From: a virus
DNA length: 34,858 nucleotides
Virus record (IMG/VR): IMGVR_UViG_3300042691_029420
Coordinates: 1-34,858 of that record
Strand: one strand, 5' to 3'
Shown here piece after piece: positions 14,786-22,210 of the stretch. Within the stretch, counting starts at the first letter, position 1. Each line of letters begins with the position of its first letter. The notes beneath the pieces are model-generated. The model was not told the origin of the DNA. It worked only from the letters and a program-made list of their open reading frames with translations, and did not search any database. Position numbers and translations under genes: made by a program.

Positions 14786-15211
14786 ATGTCAAAAGTTAAA
14801 AATGGAGACACAGTTAGTGTCCACTACACCGGGAAATTAGAGGATGGAACTATTTTTGATAGTTCATTACAAAATGATAGACCCCCTCTTACCGCAACAT
14901 TGGGTCAAGGTCAATTAATCAAAGGTTTTGAAGATGGTTTAATTGATATGGAAGTTGGGGAAAAGAAAACAATCAAAATTGAATCGAAAAATGCTTATGG
15001 CTCACACAGAGAAGAAATGGTTGTTGAAGTTCCAAAAACAAATCTTCCCGCTGATGTTGAGGAAGGTCAAATGCTTCAAGCAATGACTCAGCAAGGACCT
15101 GTAAATGTAAAGGTTGTTGAATTAAAAGAAGATTCCGCAGTTTTGGATGGCAATCATCCTTTGGCAGGTAAAGATCTTATTTTTGATCTTGAACTTGTTC
15201 AGATCGGTTAA
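14786..15211 (+). CDS. FKBP/SlyD-type peptidyl-prolyl cis-trans isomerase
   Basis: This 141-aa protein is a textbook short FKBP of the SlyD type. The FKBP core has VSVHYTGKLEDGTIFDSS at 11-27, LGQGQLIKGFEDGLIDMEVGEKK at 39-61 and a final strand DLIFDLELVQIG. An insert-in-flap domain occupies about 75-122 (MVVEVPKTNLPADVEEGQML then GPVNVKVVELKEDSAVLDGNHPLAGK). It catalyses prolyl isomerisation and acts as a folding chaperone. The His-rich metal-binding tail of cellular SlyD is missing. The start is the ATG at 14786; the frame extends upstream to 14672 without homologous sequence. A poor box (TCTTTATAA) precedes it and a strong terminator follows. Such enzymes are unusual in phages. It could help fold abundant virion proteins or be a host capture. 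Confidence 0.93.
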   Translation: MSKVKNGDTVSVHYTGKLEDGTIFDSSLQNDRPPLTATLGQGQLIKGFEDGLIDMEVGEKKTIKIESKNAYGSHREEMVVEVPKTNLPADVEEGQMLQAMTQQGPVNVKVVELKEDSAVLDGNHPLAGKDLIFDLELVQIG

Positions 15212-15225
15212 TTTAACCAAATTAA

Positions 15226-15252
15226 AAACCCCTCTTTTGAGGGGTTTGTTAT
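15226..15252 (+). terminator. Rho-independent terminator after the FKBP gene
   Basis: A 9-bp perfect stem AAACCCCTC / GAGGGGTTT with a TTTT loop is followed by GTTATTTT. It may also terminate the convergent HNH gene, whose stop lies at its edge. Confidence 0.85.
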
Positions 15253-15734
15253 TTTAATTTAAGTAATTTTAAAAATTCTAACCAAGTATCCAAATCATTT
15301 TCATTTCTACCTATGTTTGCAGAATAACAAGTTAAGACTACATTGTCTTTAACATATCCTTTATTTCTATCTAATCTATCTAATGAGGGTTGTTGGGGGT
15401 TTTTGTGTTTATTTGACGGTATTAAAGGAACCTTGAACCAATAACATAATCCGTTTTGTTTCTCGAACATTTCGTTTATATCTTCTACCGTTAAAGAATT
15501 TTTTATTCCTCTATTTTTCGAATCGTGAATAAGAGTGTTTTGCCACAATCTTATTCTTCTTTCTTTTTGTTTCAACCCTTCTAATTTTCTAAATTGTTCG
15601 CTTTCTCTTTTTTTTCGTTTATAACTTCTTGTTATTTCCAAAACACATTCTTTACATTTAGTTCCTCTCTGAGATTTATAAAAATCATCAGTAGTTTTGG
15701 TTAGTTTACATTTAGAACATATTTTAATATCCAT
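15249..15734 (-). CDS. HNH-type endonuclease with zinc-finger N-terminus, likely free-standing homing enzyme
   Basis: From the ATG at 15734 the protein has 161 residues. It begins with a four-Cys zinc-finger-like element (C6, C9, C27, C30) common in phage and organellar HNH enzymes. It then has a basic helix and, in the C-terminal half, the pattern CYWFKVPLIPS...PSLDRLDRNKGYVKDNVVLTC..NIGRN, the usual SLDRID-KGYxxxNV core of HNH endonucleases. The expected catalytic His is not obvious at its usual place, so activity is uncertain. The start at 15734 is chosen because the late box overlaps the sequence upstream; an in-frame ATG at 15758 would put the box inside the gene. It sits alone between two terminators, typical of a mobile homing gene. 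Confidence 0.85.
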   Translation of the reverse strand: MDIKICSKCKLTKTTDDFYKSQRGTKCKECVLEITRSYKRKKRESEQFRKLEGLKQKERRIRLWQNTLIHDSKNRGIKNSLTVEDINEMFEKQNGLCYWFKVPLIPSNKHKNPQQPSLDRLDRNKGYVKDNVVLTCYSANIGRNENDLDTWLEFLKLLKLK

Positions 15735-15736
15735 AC

Positions 15737-15745
15737 ATATAAATA
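15737..15745 (-). promoter_or_regulatory. Late-promoter-like box TATTTATAT upstream of HNH gene
   Basis: Exact motif on the minus strand. TATTTA ends five bases before the ATG at 15734, so the transcript would be leaderless or nearly so. Confidence 0.55.
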
Positions 15746-15766
15746 TATGGGTATACATAAAAAGAC

Positions 15767-15797
15767 CAAAAAAAAAGGGAAATTAATTTCCCTTTTT
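15767..15797 (-). terminator. Terminator of the minus-strand tail operon
   Basis: Perfect palindrome AAAAAGGGAAA TTAA TTTCCCTTTTT. Read on the minus strand it is followed by a further T-run (the A-run at 15767-15776) and lies three bases after the stop of the 270-aa gene. It separates the tail operon from the HNH gene. Confidence 0.85.
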
Positions 15798-15799
15798 AT

Positions 15800-16612
15800 T
15801 TAACAATACGGTGGGGAACATCTTTTTTTACCATCTAATCCTTTCATACGACCTTGGCAAACTTGTACGGCGAACCCATTTCCATATGCTGAGGGCCAAA
15901 CCTTAAACTTCGCTTTTGCGGCTGCTTTACCTCTTGCACATAATTTAGTTCCCGCTTTTTTACGACCTTCGGTCATCATACCATCATCTGACATAAGATC
16001 AAAGTCAGTTTTTGATTCATTCATTAAAAAATCAAAAACTTGATCTATTGATTCTTTGGCGGTTGCGATATGATCTTGAGCCCAATCGTGACCACTTTCT
16101 AAGACTTGAGATATCATATTTTCATCCATTTCTAATAACAAATCACATTGTCTTTTTATTTGTTCAAGATTTTGGAAAAACATATACCTTTGATTTTCTT
16201 GTTCTTGTAAAACTTTTTTTACAATTCTATAAAGATCGGATTCGTCTAACTTAATGTTTTTCTTCTTAGCTTCCAAATATTTGTCTAATGGTAAATCACT
16301 CTTTTTAATTGGACTATAAGGTTCGGTTTCTTTCCATTTCTCCGCTCTACCACCACCCACTTCAATACCGGGTGTTTTATACATCTTTCTTCTCATTCTA
16401 CTTTGGAATGACTCATCTTCATCATCTGTATCTAAATAACCTTCCGGTGTGTCTAAATCATCGGTATGTCCCATCTCATATGGGTTTTCATATTCGTTTT
16501 CGTCATCGATTGGTTCATCATTTGGATCAAAAGAATACATAAAAGGATCATTAGTTGTAGGATCCTCTTCTTTATAATCGAAATCATAAGGATTAATGGG
16601 TCTTTTCTTCAT
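15800..16612 (-). CDS. Structural-type protein with acidic N-terminus and Cys-rich C-terminal module, 270 aa
   Basis: Residues 1-70 are acidic and low-complexity (Asp/Glu/Tyr/Pro). A linker with GIEVGGGRAEKW follows, then a helical central part (SDLYRIVKKVLQEQENQRYMFFQNLEQIKRQCDLLLEM and EHIATAKESIDQVFDF-like). At the C-terminus a conserved-looking module starts with KLCARGKAAAKAKFKVWPS, continues AYGNGFAVQVCQG and ends in CSPPYC. I recognise the LCARGKAAAK...FKVYPSAYAN pattern from other phage virion-associated proteins; its function is unknown. It is the last gene of the tail operon, starting just after the preceding stop. Role inferred as virion-associated. Confidence 0.75.
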   Translation of the reverse strand: MKKRPINPYDFDYKEEDPTTNDPFMYSFDPNDEPIDDENEYENPYEMGHTDDLDTPEGYLDTDDEDESFQSRMRRKMYKTPGIEVGGGRAEKWKETEPYSPIKKSDLPLDKYLEAKKKNIKLDESDLYRIVKKVLQEQENQRYMFFQNLEQIKRQCDLLLEMDENMISQVLESGHDWAQDHIATAKESIDQVFDFLMNESKTDFDLMSDDGMMTEGRKKAGTKLCARGKAAAKAKFKVWPSAYGNGFAVQVCQGRMKGLDGKKRCSPPYC

Positions 16613-16613
16613 A

Positions 16614-18119
16614 TTATTTCTTATTTACAATTTGGAATTTTATTGTTCTCTTATAAGTATCCACAACACCACTTGTGTTCACTTTTATATCTATAAAATA
16701 TTCATTAGGTAGTTTATCTCTTGTGTCAAAAATGAAGTAGTATTCATTTGTTGTTCTATTCAATTTAGTCCAATCTTGGACTTGAACTTCGGTATTACCT
16801 TCTCTAACAAAAACTCTGTAATATGCATCAACATTCTTAAGTAATTGTTTCGGTGTATACGCCTTTTTAATAACAACACCAACTTTTCTGATATCGGTAT
16901 TTAATATTTTTTCATCTTGTTTGATACCATAAAAATCAAATCCATATATTTCCGGTTCTTTTGATTGAACTCCCAATATAATTTTATTTTTATATGGTTG
17001 TAATGCGAAATCGTTTTCAATATTTTGAAGTGTTTCACCATTTAATTTTATGTTTGACCAGACATCTGTAAATTGACAAGGAGTCTTAAATCCGTTTATA
17101 GGGGGTATATTTACCTCATAAACACCTTTTGTTCTTCTACAAGTAGGTAGATTAGTAAGAGGAGGGATCGGGTCTCCATTAGGGTCTAAAATCGTTACTG
17201 TTGGATTTTGATCCAAGTTAACATAATCACCATTTATGTATGCGAAAAGATATAACTTATTTGGTGAGTTTTCCACAAACAAATTTCTATCATCTTCTAC
17301 TAAATCATTATAAGTTGTTAAAAGATAAGGTTCGTAAAATGTTTGAGTATGTCTTGTAAAGAAAGATACACTATAGTTTGATGTTAATCCTGTTATAGTT
17401 TCAAATTCAGGTCTATATGCGATACCCCAACCTGAAACATCAGTTATTGTTCCATTTAATATACCATTAATTTCATTTGTCATATTGAAATTAATATCTT
17501 CATTCCCCTTATCAAAATGTTGAATATCAACTATGACCAGATCATCATAGTTAACAAATTGTGATTCGTTTTTGTTGTTATAAATTCCATCTTCAGACCA
17601 AAAATCCAAGTTTGTGTTTTGAAACCAGTTGGAAGGTCTATCAGAAACCGGATTATCAATTAGAGGTTCAGTCATTAACTGAACTCCGGCAAAATAATTT
17701 AATGATTTATCCGTATCTGTAAAATCATATCCTACACCTTCATCCCAATGTTGGGGATTACCTGTTGTTCCAGAGGTTTTGGGTATTCTAAATAAAATCA
17801 AATCGAAAGAACTTGATCTTTTTCTTTCATCGGAATTGAATGTGTTTAAAAGTTCGTTATTGAATTTAATTGTGTTTGTCATTGTTAAAGTATGTGTTAA
17901 TCCATCAACGCAACTTGTGCTTATAGTTCCATTTAGAACTTTCTCTAACAATGTTGTAAAATCAATTTGGAAAATAAATCTACTGAATCCTGCAGGTGAA
18001 ATACTTAGTTTATTTGAACCATAAAATATATCTGTAACCGGATTTCGTCCGGTATTAAGTAAACTATCAGAAACGATTGTGTTATTTTTACTAAAATATG
18101 ATCTATGTATTGACATCAT
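16614..18119 (-). CDS. Putative tail/virion structural protein, about 500 aa
   Basis: The protein starts MMSIHRSYFSKNNTIVSDS..NTGRNPVTDIFYGS, an opening I associate with virion structural proteins of uncultured marine T4-like phages. This is from memory. It is rich in beta-type sequence and Asn/Thr/Asp, without signal peptide, and has repeated Ig-like or carbohydrate-binding-like stretches: a middle part with YLFAYINGDYVNLDQNPTVTILDPNGDP and a C-terminal PNEYFIDIKVNTSGVVDTYKRTIKFQI. This suggests a baseplate wedge or fibre-like component. The start is placed at 18119 (or 18116, the next Met). A Met at 18140 would put the promoter box at 18128-18136 inside the coding region. Confidence 0.8.
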   Translation of the reverse strand: MMSIHRSYFSKNNTIVSDSLLNTGRNPVTDIFYGSNKLSISPAGFSRFIFQIDFTTLLEKVLNGTISTSCVDGLTHTLTMTNTIKFNNELLNTFNSDERKRSSSFDLILFRIPKTSGTTGNPQHWDEGVGYDFTDTDKSLNYFAGVQLMTEPLIDNPVSDRPSNWFQNTNLDFWSEDGIYNNKNESQFVNYDDLVIVDIQHFDKGNEDINFNMTNEINGILNGTITDVSGWGIAYRPEFETITGLTSNYSVSFFTRHTQTFYEPYLLTTYNDLVEDDRNLFVENSPNKLYLFAYINGDYVNLDQNPTVTILDPNGDPIPPLTNLPTCRRTKGVYEVNIPPINGFKTPCQFTDVWSNIKLNGETLQNIENDFALQPYKNKIILGVQSKEPEIYGFDFYGIKQDEKILNTDIRKVGVVIKKAYTPKQLLKNVDAYYRVFVREGNTEVQVQDWTKLNRTTNEYYFIFDTRDKLPNEYFIDIKVNTSGVVDTYKRTIKFQIVNKK

Positions 18120-18127
18120 TATTTTAA

Positions 18128-18136
18128 TAATAAATA
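18128..18136 (-). promoter_or_regulatory. Late-promoter-like box TATTTATTA on minus strand
   Basis: One-mismatch motif between the gp5-like gene and the 500-aa structural gene. TATTTA ends 11 bases before the ATG at 18119. It decides against the longer start at 18140. Confidence 0.5.
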
Positions 18137-18143
18137 TCAATAA

Positions 18144-19691
18144 TTAGTTAATTCTGATATTTTTGTTGAGGATTGTATTTCCTGCGTTTTGTAATTCTGA
18201 TAATATTTTAGCGGTAGATGTTCCGTCAGTAGAAATTTTAATTGGAGGTAATCCGGGAAATGCGTGAACATGACTTATCAAGAACCTAATAACTAAGTTC
18301 AAAAATTTAATCAGTTCCTCACCCCTTACAAAAGAATTTGTATTAGGCATGATATTTTCTGCTAATATTTCTTGGCTAATTCCCCTTAATGTGGACTCAT
18401 CTAATATTATTCTTTGCCCATCCGGAATTTGTGATTCGTGAGACAAAAATACTAACCTATCGGCACCAATAACTCCATATGTTGTTGAAACATTATCTCT
18501 TGTGATATCTTTTACATAATCAATTCTTGGTATTGTTTGTTGTCCGGTTTTGTCTTTAAAAAAAATTAATCCAAATCCATCTTTACCCTCTTTTTTAAAT
18601 TTTATTTTATTTGCAATATTACTAACATTCTGATATTCCGGTAAGTCGTTAGACGCTCCCGTGGAAATCCATTTGTATGTTAGTTCTGAAGGTTTGAATA
18701 TTATTGGGTGTGGATTTTCAATTTTTAAAATCGGATAAGGATCAATATTTAATTTTCCTTTATTAGTTTCTTTAATTACTTCATTTATTTTTTTTGTCAC
18801 CTCTTCAGATGATAAATTATCAAACGTTAATTTTGTTATTAAAGATTTATCCGAAATAGAGGAAGAAATTGTTATGTTATTTGTGGTGTTTGCCGAAGTT
18901 TGAGGTAGTCCATATATATAAACTTCTAATCCAAAATTATCTGCCTGATTTTCAGGTCTTAAAATATTCCATTCAATTAAAGTTTTTACGAATTGAACAT
19001 TTTGTTCTAATCTTATTTGTGGATTAGTTCCGTTGAAATTTATCCTATCTCTAAAATTAGATAACTGAACAAAACTTCTTGTCTTTTTTGCACTCACATT
19101 CAAATTTCTGTTGTCAGGAATTGTGGTGCTTTTACCGGATCTTAATACTATATCATTTTCTCTTACAATTATATCACAAGTTCCTCTACCAAGTAAAGCA
19201 CTATCATCAGGTTCAGGAAAAACTCCATTCGTTGTTGATTGATAGTATTCTCCATTTTGAGGGTTTTTAAGGTTTACCGAAGGTTTTAGCAACATATCTT
19301 TAGTTGCGAACATTCTTGACGAGACCGCCTCTTCTCTGAATAAAGTCAAGGGAGATGAAAAAGTCCCTTGAATGTAATATTGTTCACTAAATTTTTTCTC
19401 AGGATTCGGCCAAATAACATTAACAGATTCACCTAATTTGGGTGTTACTTTAACAAATAAAGGTAATAAAGGTAAAAAACAAAATGGATCCATTGCAGTC
19501 CATTTAAACTCAGGTTTTAAATCACCATCTATTTTCGTTTCCACACCGTTATAGGTATTAGGTACGGAATCTAATATTGCACTATTATTTAATCCATCAG
19601 TTGTCGTATCAAAAAAAATCCTAACCCTGTTCAACATTAAAGGGTCTTGAACATCTTTAACTATTCCGGTATATATGTATTTCTTATCCAT
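18144..19691 (-). CDS. Baseplate hub/spike protein with gp5/VgrG-type OB-fold, 515 aa
   Basis: The N-terminus KYIYTGIVKDVQDPLMLNRVRIFF matches the OB-fold opening of T4 gp5 and VgrG-like spike proteins, where GIVxxxxDPxxxGRVRV is characteristic. This is followed by LPLFVKVTPKLGESVNVIWPNPEKKFSEQYYIQG, also typical of that domain. Unlike T4 gp5 no lysozyme domain is evident; the middle region (about 115-440) is unassigned beta-rich sequence with RGTCDIIVRENDIVLRSGK. The C-terminal part contains a helix (EELIKFLNLVIRFLISHVHAFPGLPP) often found at the end of such hub proteins in marine T4-like phages. It probably forms the central spike at the tail tip. The small 67-aa gene upstream abuts it without a gap. 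Confidence 0.82.
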   Translation of the reverse strand: MDKKYIYTGIVKDVQDPLMLNRVRIFFDTTTDGLNNSAILDSVPNTYNGVETKIDGDLKPEFKWTAMDPFCFLPLLPLFVKVTPKLGESVNVIWPNPEKKFSEQYYIQGTFSSPLTLFREEAVSSRMFATKDMLLKPSVNLKNPQNGEYYQSTTNGVFPEPDDSALLGRGTCDIIVRENDIVLRSGKSTTIPDNRNLNVSAKKTRSFVQLSNFRDRINFNGTNPQIRLEQNVQFVKTLIEWNILRPENQADNFGLEVYIYGLPQTSANTTNNITISSSISDKSLITKLTFDNLSSEEVTKKINEVIKETNKGKLNIDPYPILKIENPHPIIFKPSELTYKWISTGASNDLPEYQNVSNIANKIKFKKEGKDGFGLIFFKDKTGQQTIPRIDYVKDITRDNVSTTYGVIGADRLVFLSHESQIPDGQRIILDESTLRGISQEILAENIMPNTNSFVRGEELIKFLNLVIRFLISHVHAFPGLPPIKISTDGTSTAKILSELQNAGNTILNKNIRIN

Positions 19692-19895
19692 TTAACGTTT
19701 CACTCTTTTTTCATATTCTTTTAATACTTTATTATATAAAACTTCTGTTGTATCTAAATGTTTGGTAAGTTTTATAATTGTCATTTTTGTTTGTTCAAAA
19801 TCATTATTCAGATAATCTAAACACAATTGTAATTCTTTGTTTGTACTATCATTAATATTTTTCAATATTTCATTTATTTTATGTCTATCATCCAT
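19692..19895 (-). CDS. Small coiled-coil protein, 67 aa
   Basis: Unrecognised. The whole protein reads as one or two charged helices (INEILKNINDSTNKELQLCLDYL, then FEQTKMTIIKLTKHLDTTEVLYNKVLKEYEKRVKR), suggesting a coiled coil. Its stop codon directly abuts the start of the gp5-like gene and its start is five bases from the upstream gene's stop, so it is a real member of the baseplate operon. A small chaperone or adaptor for hub assembly would fit but is unproven. Confidence 0.7.
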   Translation of the reverse strand: MDDRHKINEILKNINDSTNKELQLCLDYLNNDFEQTKMTIIKLTKHLDTTEVLYNKVLKEYEKRVKR

Positions 19896-19900
19896 TTTTT

Positions 19901-21832
19901 TTACATTTTTTTACCAAAAATCGCACCATTTGGTTTTGTAACCCCTACAGGTGTTTGGGCGAGAGGTTTTATAAAAATTTGAACCTTCCCGTTCTCCGCA
20001 TCTTCTTTTTGGGTTGCGGCAATAGAACCGAATAAACTTGCTAACATAAGATTAGGACTACCATCAGGCATGGGACCTGTCGGTAAACCTAATTTTTGAA
20101 ACTCTTCAATGGCGTTTATTCCCGCTCTAGCAGATGAAAAACCACTTAATAATTCAGAACCTGCTAATAAAAATCCTGGCAACTTCAGTGAAGACCCCAA
20201 AATAGTTAATAATGCCAATATTTCATCAACCACACTTTTACATCTTCTCCAATCATCAACAAATTTTGATACTATTAGTAATATTTCAACTAATTTTAAA
20301 ATTATGGATATTTTCTTTTGTGCGGTTTCCCTTGCAACATCACTCACTATTTCTCTTATTAAGGTTTTAATGTCTTTTTTTATTATTTCAAATAGTTCCT
20401 GAATAAATAAACCACCTATTTTTGACATCACATTTGTTGTATATTTTTTGAATGTTTTAATAAATGTGACAAAATCTTCCACTAAATCAACTCCGGTATT
20501 GGTCAGAAAATTACTTACACCAACTTGTTGGATTGCCTTAATCATTATCATTATAGGTAAAATAACTTTTGGAGACAATAAAGACATCATAATAGCTTTA
20601 GGTAAAGACTCTAAAAAACTTAAATCTAAGTTTAACTCTAAATCAAAATTATTAGGAAACAAAAGTTTCCATCTTTCATCTTCTGAAATTATACTTGTTA
20701 GAGATTCTGCAATGTCCTGTTCTTCTTTTTTTGATGTAGCCTGATTGAATTGTAAAACACCATCTATTATGGCCCTAGAATCTATTGGTAATAGGACATT
20801 CTCACAATCCTCAAACTCCATAACACCATTTTTAATGTTTGTTGTAACTTGATCAATAAATCTTAAATCAATATCTGTAAATTCAAAAAATGACTCATCA
20901 ACTCCGTCTAATTCTGCAACCTTTGAATTACCGGTAACGTCAATTTCTTTTTTAGAGTCAAAACATAAACCTAATATTCTCTGTAGTAAAAGTGCAAATT
21001 TATTTTTCATTTCTATTTCACCAACACCAATGTTCATTTGAAATGAAAACGCCCCTGTGATTAAATCCATCAATTGTAAAAAAAGATTGTTTACATCAAC
21101 AAGTTGAATTGACCTGTAATATTCTACAAAAAAATCAAAAACTTTATTAAAATTATTTGGCGAACCTCCGGCCAATCTTACTCTGAAGAAATCACCTGTT
21201 ATATTACTTGGTGGAATAGAAGTTACATATGCAATATCAAAAAGTTTATTTCCTGAAATACCGATAAAATCAACAGGAACGTTAACTTGTTGTAATCGTG
21301 ACCACAATTCTCTATTCATACTAAATGGAAAACTTTTTGGTTGTGGTGCGGTCTTTTCATACGCCGCAGCCATATTTTCTTCCTCCGGAGATCTCTTCAA
21401 AAGATTTTGAATATCTACGCTTTTTACTTTTATATAAATTGTTAGACCATCTGGAAATGTTTGTTGTTGCGAACAACCAATCGCGTTTACAGATTCCTTA
21501 AAAAGAATTTCTAATAATTTTGGTTGGATATTAAGAGCTGCTTGAATGAATTTTGATTTTATATATCTAATTGTTGCAGAACCATTACCCGAATTAAATT
21601 GTGCGATGTTTAACATTTGGTTCAACTGAGTTTTCACCTCTCGTTGATACCTTTTTTTCTTGTCTTTAAGTTTTTCTACTGATGTTGAAACATTTTTTTT
21701 CGCCTTAGCGAGATTGTCCTTTTGTTCTTGGATTAATTTTTTTCTATCTCTTTTTATTTCTAACCAAGTACGTGAGGCCTTTATTTTACTTTCAACACTT
21801 TCATATGAGTTGTTTAAATCTGTGGACATCAT
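19901..21832 (-). CDS. Large structural protein with amphipathic/hydrophobic helices, 643 aa
   Basis: Begins with a strongly charged coiled coil (about 15-75: TWLEIKRDRKKLIQEQKDNLAKAKK...). The middle domain of mixed composition contains FPFSMNRELWSRLQ and VPVDFIGISG. Residues about 405-570 hold several long hydrophobic or amphipathic helices (AIMMSLLSPKVILPIMIMIKAI, ISIILKLVEILLIVSKF, EILALLTILGSSLKLPGFLLAGSELLSGF). The C-terminus is short and Gly/Pro-rich. The mixture is reminiscent of tail hub or tape-measure proteins, or of virion proteins that enter the membrane during infection. No lytic domain is seen. A start at 21829 is also possible (MM). It overlaps the upstream stop as ATGA. Position next to the gp5-like gene favours a baseplate hub/tail role. 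Confidence 0.8.
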   Translation of the reverse strand: MMSTDLNNSYESVESKIKASRTWLEIKRDRKKLIQEQKDNLAKAKKNVSTSVEKLKDKKKRYQREVKTQLNQMLNIAQFNSGNGSATIRYIKSKFIQAALNIQPKLLEILFKESVNAIGCSQQQTFPDGLTIYIKVKSVDIQNLLKRSPEEENMAAAYEKTAPQPKSFPFSMNRELWSRLQQVNVPVDFIGISGNKLFDIAYVTSIPPSNITGDFFRVRLAGGSPNNFNKVFDFFVEYYRSIQLVDVNNLFLQLMDLITGAFSFQMNIGVGEIEMKNKFALLLQRILGLCFDSKKEIDVTGNSKVAELDGVDESFFEFTDIDLRFIDQVTTNIKNGVMEFEDCENVLLPIDSRAIIDGVLQFNQATSKKEEQDIAESLTSIISEDERWKLLFPNNFDLELNLDLSFLESLPKAIMMSLLSPKVILPIMIMIKAIQQVGVSNFLTNTGVDLVEDFVTFIKTFKKYTTNVMSKIGGLFIQELFEIIKKDIKTLIREIVSDVARETAQKKISIILKLVEILLIVSKFVDDWRRCKSVVDEILALLTILGSSLKLPGFLLAGSELLSGFSSARAGINAIEEFQKLGLPTGPMPDGSPNLMLASLFGSIAATQKEDAENGKVQIFIKPLAQTPVGVTKPNGAIFGKKM

Positions 21833-22191
21833 AGTTTATAATTTTCATTGGATTTATCAACATCTCTTTCAATAATTGATTGCACCAAATCTTGATCCAA
21901 ATCATCCAATGTAAAATCTTCTTGTTCTTTACTATTTTTTTCCCAAATACTAGATTGTAATTTAGATAGTGTTAACTTTTTTTCTACACAATCATTTATG
22001 ATTTTTTGTTGTTCTTTTATAACCGGACCTATTGTCTGCATATCTTCAGGATCTTTCATAAAGGAAAGCATTTTATTCTGAATTCTTATAGCGGTATTTC
22101 TCTGTTCAACAATTTCATTATAAATTTCTTGCATAACAGATAAAATTGAATCTTTTGTAAACTTAATTTCTTTCTTCTTAGGTCTGCTCAT
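21829..22191 (-). CDS. Helical hypothetical protein, first gene of the tail operon, 120 aa
   Basis: No family recognised. A basic N-terminus (SRPKKKEIKFTKDS) is followed by a long helical coiled-coil-like body (ILSVMQEIYNEIVEQRNTAIRIQNKMLSFM, KEQQKIINDCVEKKLTLSKLQSS) and an acidic tail. It is the first gene after a late box only three bases upstream of its ATG. Its stop overlaps the start of the 643-aa gene by four bases, so the two are probably co-translated and may work together in tail assembly. Confidence 0.75.
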   Translation of the reverse strand: MSRPKKKEIKFTKDSILSVMQEIYNEIVEQRNTAIRIQNKMLSFMKDPEDMQTIGPVIKEQQKIINDCVEKKLTLSKLQSSIWEKNSKEQEDFTLDDLDQDLVQSIIERDVDKSNENYKL

Positions 22192-22194
22192 AAA

Positions 22195-22203
22195 TTATAA
22201 ATA
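22195..22203 (-). promoter_or_regulatory. Late-promoter-like box TATTTATAA heading the tail operon
   Basis: Near-exact motif on the minus strand. TATTTA ends six bases before the ATG at 22191, the same spacing as at the terminase gene, implying a leaderless mRNA. It lies directly after the stop of the gp55-like sigma gene. Confidence 0.6.
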
Positions 22204-22210
22204 TTTTGTA

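Noticed and set aside
18120-18140. Start of the 500-aa structural protein at 18140
   Set aside because: The promoter-like box at 18128-18136 lies inside that extension, and MSIHRSYFSKNN at 18116-18119 is the natural N-terminus.
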